A DNA stretch of 5,866 nt. It comes from Candidatus Aminicenantota bacterium. Its GTDB lineage: Bacteria > Acidobacteriota > Aminicenantia > Aminicenantales > UBA8522. A program made the position numbers and the translations under genes. The stretch is taken from NCBI GenBank assembly GCA_016934895.1, contig JAFGRZ010000283.1, forward strand, positions 1-5,866, in the 5' to 3' direction. The notes beneath the pieces are model-generated. The model was not told the DNA's origin and did no database searches. It worked only from the letters and a program-made list of their open reading frames with translations. Below are positions 1 to 5,528 of this stretch, piece by piece. Within the stretch, counting starts at the first letter, position 1. Each line of letters starts with the position of its first letter.

Positions 1-7
1 GTATAAG

Positions 8-91
8 TGCCCAGGGCGGGACTCGAACCCGCAAGGCCTTTCGGCCGCGACATTTTAAGTGTCGCGCGTATGCCTATTCCGCCACCTGGGC
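8..91 (-). tRNA. tRNA-Leu (anticodon UAA)
   Basis: Read on the minus strand this folds as a complete class II tRNA of 84 nt. The 7-bp acceptor stem pairs GCCCAGG (85-91) with CCTGGGC (9-15), and the discriminator base is A. The anticodon arm is CGACA-CTTAAAA-TGTCG, which puts TAA at positions 34-36 and so reads UUA (Leu). A long variable arm, GGCC-GAAA-GGCC, is typical of tRNA-Leu. The T arm is GCGGG-TTCGAGT-CCCGC, and the D-arm sequence GGCGGAATAGGC is also leucine-like. The three bases after the discriminator read CTT, so CCA is not encoded and would be added after transcription. The gene looks functional, with no mismatch in the main stems. Confidence 0.96.
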
Positions 92-223
92 TCTTTTCCG
101 GCTGCGATGAGTGGGCCTCTCAAGCTATGGCAATTAGGACATAATATTCTTAAATTTTCCAGGCGACGATCATTCCTAATTCTTCAGGTCTATGAGCTGC
201 AACGATCTTTTTCTCACAAATGA

Positions 224-252
224 ATTATACGATATGAAAGTCGCCAAAACAA
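224..252 (-). promoter_or_regulatory. Sigma70-type promoter upstream of tRNA-Leu
   Basis: On the minus strand a perfect -10 box TATAAT (224-229) lies 17 nt from a half-matching -35 box TTGTTT (247-252). Transcription would start near 217 and run toward the tRNA, leaving a leader of about 125 nt to be processed. A second, nearer -10-like TATTAT (141-146) has no convincing -35 box. This stretch is much more AT-rich than the flanking genes. The prediction rests on consensus matching only. Confidence 0.45.
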
Positions 253-270
253 CAACGCTAATAAAGCGTT
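244..270 (-). terminator. Weak intrinsic terminator candidate downstream of the acyltransferase gene
   Basis: A perfect 6-bp hairpin, AACGCT-TTATT-AGCGTT (254-270), is followed on the minus strand by the T-rich tail GTTGTTTT. It lies 63 nt beyond the acyltransferase stop codon. The stem is short and only moderately GC-rich and the tail is interrupted by G, so termination may be inefficient. The tail overlaps the -35 box of the tRNA promoter. Confidence 0.35.
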
Positions 271-333
271 TACCCTAATAAATATTTGACATACAGAGGG
301 ATTCACGAAATCCTGGATGAATAGCCTCCCCCT

Positions 334-1458
334 TCAGGCAACAAGCCTCAAGATGAAATTTTCTGCGTCGGCCAGGATCCCTGCCGAGTTCCGGCCGACC
401 GTCAAGGGGAGGATGAAACCGGGGCTTCCCGTGCCGAAATCCAGCCTGTCCACGGGCAGCCTGGACAAATTTGTGACCAGACAGCCGGAATCGGGATCGA
501 ACGGTTTTAATGCGTCCCAGCGTCCTTCGGCCATGATCTTTTCAAGACCGGTCAGGTAATCGATGTAGGCTTCTTTCGACACTGCAGGCATGGACTTCCT
601 TATGGCGACGGCGACATCCTTGACCGGGGAGCGTTCGATGTCGGCTTTCGCGAGCGGGAGCTTGTGCAGGAGGATGGCATTTCCGAAAAACCTCGGCCCG
701 TACTCGCCGATGTGTCTGCGGACATCGATGGGGATGGTCAGGCTGACCGTATCGCCCCAGGCTTCAGGGCGTCGGCCAACCATCTTTTTCATGGCCAGGG
801 CGGACAGGACGTCGTTTGTCGAGATCCGCTGAGCGCCGGAAGATGCCGCTTCCCGGATCGCGGTCCGGACGTCGGCCCTGGGAATCGTTTCGGATTCCAG
901 CGCGAACGTGTCCGGCCGGGAAGGCGGCTCCGGGCGCGCTTCCCGGAAGGAAAATTGCCGGAGAATCGTCCGGCGGTGACGCGGCTTGAAAAGCGATTTG
1001 GTCAGGATCAACCCGAGGGGGATGATGCTTTTCCGGGACATCCTGGCCAGCGCCGACAAGAAGTAGAAATAACTGTATCCGTCCCCGGCCAGGTGATTCG
1101 TCTTTAAAACCAGGGTCATCCCGTTCCGGAAACGGGTGGCTTTCATGAAGAACAGTTTGTTGAGCGCGGGCAGATGGAATCGATTGTGCGTTTCGCGCTC
1201 GTTTTCTCTCATTTCCCGGACATCGAGCCCGCGGTCGACGGCCTCTTCGTCGAAGAAATCCTCTTCCCGGTATCCCTCAAAGAGAATCATGCCGTCGCTG
1301 AACGTCCCGAAGAGAGGCCAGAAAATCGGGGCCAACGCGTGAAGGGCGTTTCGCAGCCTCTTCGTGTCGAACGCCGTCTCGTAACAAAAGAGAAACTCGA
1401 TCGGATAGCTCCCGTCCGCGAAGAGGGCGTCGACCTGTGAAATATTCGTGCGCTTCAT
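334..1458 (-). CDS. BAHD-like HxxxDG acyltransferase (condensation/transferase superfamily)
   Basis: The predicted protein has 374 residues with no signal peptide or membrane segment, so it is probably cytosolic. It carries the catalytic motif HLAGDG (His122 to Gly127), the general-base HxxxDG of CoA-dependent acyltransferases. It also shows other landmarks of the plant/fungal BAHD family in the right order: 'STNDVLSAL' (213-221, compare STFE-LSA), 'IPIDVRRHI' (242-250), 'FFGNAI' (257-262, compare YFGN), and near the C-terminus 'DFGTG' (340-344), matching the structural DFGWG motif with Trp replaced by Thr. BAHD enzymes move an acyl group from acyl-CoA to an alcohol or amine; the substrates here cannot be read. 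It is shorter than plant members (about 430-460 residues). The ATG at 1456-1458 has no clear Shine-Dalgarno sequence. It lies 97 nt downstream of the peptidase gene and may be co-transcribed with it. Alternatives are a PapA/WES-type or free-standing condensation-domain acyltransferase. The superfamily call is firm; the BAHD subfamily is likely. Confidence 0.8.
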   Translation of the reverse strand: MKRTNISQVDALFADGSYPIEFLFCYETAFDTKRLRNALHALAPIFWPLFGTFSDGMILFEGYREEDFFDEEAVDRGLDVREMRENERETHNRFHLPALNKLFFMKATRFRNGMTLVLKTNHLAGDGYSYFYFLSALARMSRKSIIPLGLILTKSLFKPRHRRTILRQFSFREARPEPPSRPDTFALESETIPRADVRTAIREAASSGAQRISTNDVLSALAMKKMVGRRPEAWGDTVSLTIPIDVRRHIGEYGPRFFGNAILLHKLPLAKADIERSPVKDVAVAIRKSMPAVSKEAYIDYLTGLEKIMAEGRWDALKPFDPDSGCLVTNLSRLPVDRLDFGTGSPGFILPLTVGRNSAGILADAENFILRLVA

Positions 1459-1500
1459 TTTCGAATCAAGCGACCCGGCTCATTCCCGTATCATCCCCAA

Positions 1501-1534
1501 CGGCCGGGCGACTTTAAGGGTCGTACCCGGGCCG
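1501..1534 (-). other. GC-rich imperfect hairpin between the peptidase and acyltransferase genes
   Basis: CGGCCGGG (1501-1508) can pair with CCCGGGCCG (1526-1534) with one bulged base, around a 17-nt loop. It sits in the 97-nt gap between the two minus-strand genes. No T-tract follows on either strand, so it is not a normal intrinsic terminator. It could affect mRNA stability or read-through, or be chance pairing in GC-rich DNA. Confidence 0.2.
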
Positions 1535-1555
1535 GGCTATCCGCGATCCGCCTTG

Positions 1556-4312
1556 CTATTTTTTCGGCATCGCCTCACCGCGGACGACCCTGAAGCCGGT
1601 ATACTCCATGGCCGCAGAAGGGGAGAGGGAACGGGAATCGGCCGGCCGGTCGGCGCTCCCGCCCATCTTCTTTCCGTGTCCGTCCTTGCCGATGACCCAT
1701 TCAGCCACGTTGCCGCCGAGGTCATAAACGAACGGCTCGTCCTCTTTCCCGGCGCCGGGGAAGCTTCCTGCCTCCTTGAGAAGAGGTGCCTCGCCGCCGA
1801 GTTCTTTAACCTTATCAACAAGTCTCCGCGCATCGTCGGGATTCAAGGCGTAGCCTGCCCAATAATCCAACGTGTTTTCGCCGCTCAGCCCCTCGTAGAG
1901 CGAGGCGACTTCGTCCTCGTCCGGAAGCCGCCAGGTCTCTCCTGTCTCCCTGGAGAGCCAGGAGGCGTACTCCTTCGCTTTTTCGAACGAAATCTCGTTC
2001 GCCGGGAAGTTCTCTGTCCCAGGCGCGGCGGCATATCCTGGGTCGAATGCTGCATATTGCGCCCGGGTCACTTCGAATCTCCCGACCTCGAGCCCGCCGC
2101 GTTTCACGACCTCGGGGATGAGCGACCCTCCCGCCCCGGCCTCGCCGCCGAACCGGGAGCCGACCCGGGCGATCTCCTTCCGCCGGAGCTCCCGGGCCAG
2201 CGGGGAGTCCTTCTTGAAGGCTTCGTTCCCGGCCGCCGGGGCTTTGAAGAACCAGCGGTCGAACCAGGCCATCTCTTCTTCAACCTTTCTCATCTGGTGG
2301 CCGTATTCCCGGAGACCGTGCGGCTCTCCCGGGAAAAGGAGGAACTTCACCGGCACCTTGTCCAGATGGTAGAGCGCCCGGTAATGGGTCCAGCCCTGGC
2401 TCGTCGGTACGTTCCGGTCTTCGGTGCCGAAAAAGATGATCGTCGGGGCCTTGACCTTGTCCATCTGGAAAAGGGGAGACATCCTGATATAAAGCTCAGG
2501 GTCCTCGAGCGGCGATTTTCCGAAGTAGTAGGTGTCGAACGATTGGCCGAACTCGACGTTGGCCCAATCGCTGATCCATTCCACGTCGCCGGCTCCGGCG
2601 GCCACGACCTTATACCGTTCCGGATTGGCAATGCTCACCGCGATCGACAGGATCGACCCGTTCGACCAGCCGAAAGTCCCGATTTTGTCGGGGTCCACGA
2701 GGCCCGCGGCGATGAGATGATCCACGCCCTTCTCGATATCCTCGACCGGGTAGTCGTAGTAGTGGCCGCAACAGATGGATTCGACGAACTTGAGCCCGTA
2801 GTTGGAGCTCCCGTGGTAGTTCGGCTTGAGGATGAACGCTTCCTTCTGGCTGATAAGCTGGTGGGCGTAGGCCCAGCTCTCGTCCCAGGAATCGAGGTCC
2901 GCGCCCGCAGGACCGCCGTGGGGAGCCGTGAGCAGGGGATACCTTTTGCCGGCTTGGTAGTCCTTGGGATAGTAAAGGATGCCCTCGATCTCCTCGCCCA
3001 ATGCGCCCGCCCAGCGGACGACCTCGGTCCTGGCGATGGGCTTCTTTTTGAATCCGGGGTTGAGGTCGGTGAGCCGGACCGCCTGTTTCAACCGGTTTCC
3101 TTCGAGCGTCGCTTTGAACCACTGCGAGGGGGTGGAGGCCGTGGAGTGCTCATAAACGACGGTCTTGGCGTCCTTGCTGACCGCGAAGCCGAACAGGTTT
3201 CTCGCGTGCTCGCCCTCGATGTCCGCTTTTTTCCAGGTGAGGCCCGTCTTCACGAAGCGGGCGGGCCTGAAGCGGACTCCGTCGGCGAGCAGGGCGATGA
3301 AGCCGTCGGGCGTCACCTCGAAACCGTAGCCGAGTCCGTTCTCCCAGCCGAGGTCGGCTTTCACCGTCTGGCCCGTATCGAGGTCATGGAAATAGAGGAT
3401 CGTGATCGCCGCGGTGAAAAAGCGCGGGTCGGAAGAATACGGAGCGAGCGCGTAGAATCCGCTCCCGTCGGGCGCCCACTCCAGAGCCATGGGGACGACT
3501 CTTTGGCCGGCGAAGAGCTCCTTCCTTTCGTTCCCAGCCAGGTCATGCAGGATCGTTTTGGGAAGGATTTTGTGGTCCCAGTCGAAGCTCAGGTATTGAT
3601 CGTGGACGGCCACGGCCTTTTTTCCGTCGGGAGAGACCGCCCAGGCCTGGATGAAGTCCGTGTTGCCGGTGAGCCTCGTGACCTTCTTGTCTTTCACGGC
3701 CAGCTTGAACAGCCTGACCGGCGGCTCGTGGTCCACGTCATCAACCACGCGGGTGGTGTCCTTTTTTTTCTTGAGCTCCTGCTCGCGGAGCGCGGGATCC
3801 TCCTGGGCGCTGAAGATGATGGTGTCGCCGTCGATCCGGCGATAGCTCCGGATGCCCCGGACGAACTCCGTGAGGGCCCAGGGCTCGCCGCCGAAGGGGT
3901 TCATGAGCCAGAGCTGCGAGAGCGATAGGTCCGGGTTCGGCTTCGGCAGGGCCCTGGTGCTCAGGAACGAGATCATATCCCCTTTGGGCGACCAATCCGG
4001 ACGGCTGTGATTCTCGGCGCCGCGGGTGAGCTGAACCTCCTTTTTCGTTTCCAGGTTCGTCAGGAAAAGGTTGGAGACGCGGCCGTTTTTCTCCTTGTCC
4101 ATTTGGGACTTGACCCAGACGGCCCATTTCCCGTCGGGAGAAACCTTCCATTGGGAGGCGCTTTCAGCCGACAAAATATCCTGGGGCGTCCAGGGAGTCA
4201 CTTTGGCGGCGTCCGCGCGGGGGGCGTCTTCGGCGCTCCCAAAGGCGAGGAAACCCGCGGACAGAACGACTGCGAACATGAGGCTCATCCGTAAAATTCT
4301 TTTGGTTTTCAT
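1556..4312 (-). CDS. Exported S9-family prolyl oligopeptidase-type serine peptidase with C-terminal SUMF1/FGE-like domain
   Basis: From the start at 4312 the protein has 918 residues. A signal peptide (KTKR, then a hydrophobic stretch to about residue 25) predicts export. Residues about 38-430 form a TolB/PD40-like beta-propeller with SPDGK-type blade motifs near 57, 107, 226, 279, 333 and 378. Residues about 440-690 are the S9 alpha/beta-hydrolase: oxyanion HGGP (465-468), nucleophile Ser550 in GWSNGS, Asp632 in GTEDRNVP and His665 in EPHG. The family cleaves peptides, as in dipeptidyl or acylaminoacyl peptidases. After a linker, residues about 736-912 match the SUMF1/formylglycine-generating fold: EVTRAQYAAF (747-756), WRLPDEDEV (794-802), DLGGNVAEW (864-872), GGSAD (884-888) and TGFRVVR (905-911). 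This domain is short and contains no cysteine, so formylglycine synthesis is unlikely. An in-frame ATG at 4393 would add 27 basic residues, also with an SD-like GGGAG. I prefer 4312 because it gives a normal signal peptide, has AAGAGGT 5 nt upstream, and lies downstream of the best promoter. The stop is TAG. Peptidase class is sure; substrate is unknown. Confidence 0.93.
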   Translation of the reverse strand: MKTKRILRMSLMFAVVLSAGFLAFGSAEDAPRADAAKVTPWTPQDILSAESASQWKVSPDGKWAVWVKSQMDKEKNGRVSNLFLTNLETKKEVQLTRGAENHSRPDWSPKGDMISFLSTRALPKPNPDLSLSQLWLMNPFGGEPWALTEFVRGIRSYRRIDGDTIIFSAQEDPALREQELKKKKDTTRVVDDVDHEPPVRLFKLAVKDKKVTRLTGNTDFIQAWAVSPDGKKAVAVHDQYLSFDWDHKILPKTILHDLAGNERKELFAGQRVVPMALEWAPDGSGFYALAPYSSDPRFFTAAITILYFHDLDTGQTVKADLGWENGLGYGFEVTPDGFIALLADGVRFRPARFVKTGLTWKKADIEGEHARNLFGFAVSKDAKTVVYEHSTASTPSQWFKATLEGNRLKQAVRLTDLNPGFKKKPIARTEVVRWAGALGEEIEGILYYPKDYQAGKRYPLLTAPHGGPAGADLDSWDESWAYAHQLISQKEAFILKPNYHGSSNYGLKFVESICCGHYYDYPVEDIEKGVDHLIAAGLVDPDKIGTFGWSNGSILSIAVSIANPERYKVVAAGAGDVEWISDWANVEFGQSFDTYYFGKSPLEDPELYIRMSPLFQMDKVKAPTIIFFGTEDRNVPTSQGWTHYRALYHLDKVPVKFLLFPGEPHGLREYGHQMRKVEEEMAWFDRWFFKAPAAGNEAFKKDSPLARELRRKEIARVGSRFGGEAGAGGSLIPEVVKRGGLEVGRFEVTRAQYAAFDPGYAAAPGTENFPANEISFEKAKEYASWLSRETGETWRLPDEDEVASLYEGLSGENTLDYWAGYALNPDDARRLVDKVKELGGEAPLLKEAGSFPGAGKEDEPFVYDLGGNVAEWVIGKDGHGKKMGGSADRPADSRSLSPSAAMEYTGFRVVRGEAMPKK

Positions 4313-4317
4313 GAGCG

Positions 4318-4324
4318 ACCTCTT
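4318..4324 (-). promoter_or_regulatory. Ribosome binding site supporting the internal start of the S9 peptidase gene
   Basis: On the minus strand AAGAGGT lies 5 nt before the ATG at 4310-4312. It favours this ATG, which opens a standard signal peptide (MKTKRILR and then hydrophobic residues). The competing ATG at 4391-4393 has GGGAG (4402-4406) 8 nt upstream, so the site alone does not settle the start. Confidence 0.5.
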
Positions 4325-4383
4325 GATCTGGGATTTCGAGAGGCGAGGTCGGATCAGGGGACCGGCCGCGCCGCGAAGAGAGA

Positions 4384-4412
4384 ATTTTTTCATTTTGGCC
4401 GCTCCCTGTCAA
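4384..4412 (-). promoter_or_regulatory. Sigma70-type promoter for the S9 peptidase gene
   Basis: On the minus strand a perfect -35 TTGACA (4407-4412) is separated by exactly 17 nt from a 4-of-6 -10 box AAAAAT (4384-4389). The predicted transcription start is near 4377. That is inside the longer open frame starting at 4393 but about 65 nt upstream of the preferred start at 4312. It lies in the divergent region facing the VWA gene, so expression of the two genes could be coordinated. No operator-like palindrome was recognised. Confidence 0.45.
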
Positions 4413-4475
4413 CTCCGGCCCGAATGCGCTCCTCTTTATAGATTCCGGTTTTTCAGGTAGTGTAGTCTCTAGACG

Positions 4476-5423
4476 ATGATCGCGAAGAAAATGAGGGCGC
4501 TGTCAGCGGTGGTCCTGATCGGGCTATGGCCTCTCTTCGTTGCTGCGGCCGGACCCCAGGATAAGAAAGCGGAGCTCCAGCATCAGATCTCGGTCAGCGC
4601 CATCGCCATCTCCGTCACGGTCCAGGACAAAAACGGAAAGTATATCAACGACCTGGCCCAGGAGGATTTCACGGTTTATGAGAATGGCGCCAGGCAGGTC
4701 ATCACCTATTTCAAGCACGATTTCGAGGCCCCGGTCAGCCTGACCGTGCTGCTGGACGTCAGCGGCAGCATGGATCTCCGGGACAAGTTCAAGGAGAGCA
4801 AGGACATGCTTCGCTATCTATTGACCATCCTCCTTACTCCGCGCGATGAGGTGTCGCTCCTGATCTTCGCCGACGGGGAAGTGGAGGTGGCGGCCCCGTT
4901 TTCAACGGACAAGGAGAGGTTCCTTTCGGAGCTGGACAAGATGGAGGCCTATGGACAGACCGCGCTCAACGACGCCGTGGCCGTATCCCCGGAATTCGCC
5001 AACCGGGGGAAGAATGAGAAGCGGGCCATCCTGCTCATCACCGACGGGATTGAGAACGACAGCCGGCTGACTTCGGACGAGACCATAGAGATCGCGCGGA
5101 GAGTCGACGTGCCGATCTTCGCCGTCGGCTACAAAGTCCCCTTGAGCGAACAGTATCTGAAAGAATACAAACGATCCTCCAGCCTGACATCGGCGGGGAT
5201 CGTCAGCGCCCTGGAGAGGTTCTCCCAAGCGACCGGGGGGAAGATCTTCCTGGTCAACCGGCCGAGCGAACTGGCCGCCGCTTTCCGGGAGATCAAGAAC
5301 GAGCTCAGCCATCAATACATCATCGGCTACACGTCCTACAAATCCTTAAAAAACGAGTACCGGAAAATCCGGGTTGTTGTTCCCAAGAAAAATTACCGAG
5401 TCAGGACGCGGGAAGGCTATTGA
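4476..5423 (+). CDS. Secreted VWA-domain protein (Acidobacterial VWFA-related type)
   Basis: The protein has 315 residues. An N-terminal signal peptide (basic MIAKKMR, then a hydrophobic stretch, likely cut near AAA-GPQ at about 25) predicts export. Residues about 37-82 match the conserved N-terminal segment of 'VWFA-related Acidobacterial domain' proteins: VTVQDKNGKYINDLAQEDF, then TVYENG. The VWA domain (about 88-285) has a complete metal-ion-dependent adhesion site: DVSGS (Asp94, Ser96, Ser98), Thr162 in GQTALNDAV and Asp190 in LLITDG. It should therefore bind Mg2+ and a protein ligand. The C-terminus (YIIGYTSYK, then RKIRVVVPKKNYRVRTREGY) is the usual family ending, so the gene is complete. 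The molecular role of these proteins is mostly unknown; adhesion or periplasmic assembly is inference. ATG 4476 has no good Shine-Dalgarno sequence; ATG 4491 (residue 6) is an alternative. It is divergent from the peptidase gene and 105 nt upstream of the lipoprotein gene. Confidence 0.92.
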   Translation: MIAKKMRALSAVVLIGLWPLFVAAAGPQDKKAELQHQISVSAIAISVTVQDKNGKYINDLAQEDFTVYENGARQVITYFKHDFEAPVSLTVLLDVSGSMDLRDKFKESKDMLRYLLTILLTPRDEVSLLIFADGEVEVAAPFSTDKERFLSELDKMEAYGQTALNDAVAVSPEFANRGKNEKRAILLITDGIENDSRLTSDETIEIARRVDVPIFAVGYKVPLSEQYLKEYKRSSSLTSAGIVSALERFSQATGGKIFLVNRPSELAAAFREIKNELSHQYIIGYTSYKSLKNEYRKIRVVVPKKNYRVRTREGY

Positions 5424-5444
5424 AGGCGTGCGGGGGGGGAGGGC

Positions 5445-5473
5445 TTGTTTTTTCCTGAGCGTGGTGCTTAAAT
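5445..5473 (+). promoter_or_regulatory. Possible sigma70-type promoter for the lipoprotein gene
   Basis: TTGTTT (5445-5450, 3 of 6 to the -35 consensus) and TTAAAT (5468-5473, 4 of 6 to the -10 consensus) are 17 nt apart. They sit in the AT-richer part of the gap after the VWA gene. Transcription would start near 5480, about 50 nt before the lipoprotein ATG. The match is modest, and read-through from the VWA gene is equally possible because no clear terminator separates them. Confidence 0.3.
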
Positions 5474-5514
5474 ATTGGAGGATACGATTCTGGAGAGATG
5501 GATAGGCTTTCCAT

Positions 5515-5520
5515 GGGAGG
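5515..5520 (+). promoter_or_regulatory. Strong Shine-Dalgarno site of the lipoprotein gene
   Basis: GGGAGG lies 8 nt before ATG 5529, close to the ideal sequence and spacing. It fixes the start codon of the downstream lipoprotein and implies good translation, in contrast to the VWA gene upstream, which lacks such a site. Confidence 0.7.
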
Positions 5521-5528
5521 ATCAAACA

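Noticed and set aside
286..314. Plus-strand TTGACA in the gap before the acyltransferase 3' end
   Set aside because: No acceptable -10 box lies 16-18 nt downstream (the sequence there is AATCCT), and no plus-strand gene follows it.
1..333. tRNA-Leu as an integration site for a mobile element
   Set aside because: The tRNA is intact, and no partial duplicate of its 3' end, integrase gene or direct repeat was found within the window.
664..1107. Plus-strand open frame of 147 codons opposite the acyltransferase gene
   Set aside because: It is a shadow of a gene with recognisable catalytic motifs. The translated product is Arg/Pro/Gly-rich without domain features, and there is no credible ribosome binding site.
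1501..1534. Intrinsic terminator between the peptidase and acyltransferase genes
   Set aside because: The hairpin is imperfect with a large loop, and no T-tract follows on either strand, so it is listed only as a possible secondary structure.
2610..3122. Minus-strand 170-codon frame overlapping the peptidase gene in another frame
   Set aside because: It lies wholly inside the well-supported S9 coding region. Its product is Arg/Pro-rich, which is typical of a GC-rich off-frame reading.
1448..3928. 826-codon plus-strand open frame opposite the S9 peptidase gene
   Set aside because: Its codon boundaries coincide exactly with those of the peptidase gene, so its stops could arise only from TTA, CTA or TCA codons in the sense gene, which a GC-rich genome rarely uses. 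It ends precisely where the peptidase uses a CTA leucine codon. The translation shows no domain, and the sense strand encodes a clear S9 and SUMF1 protein.
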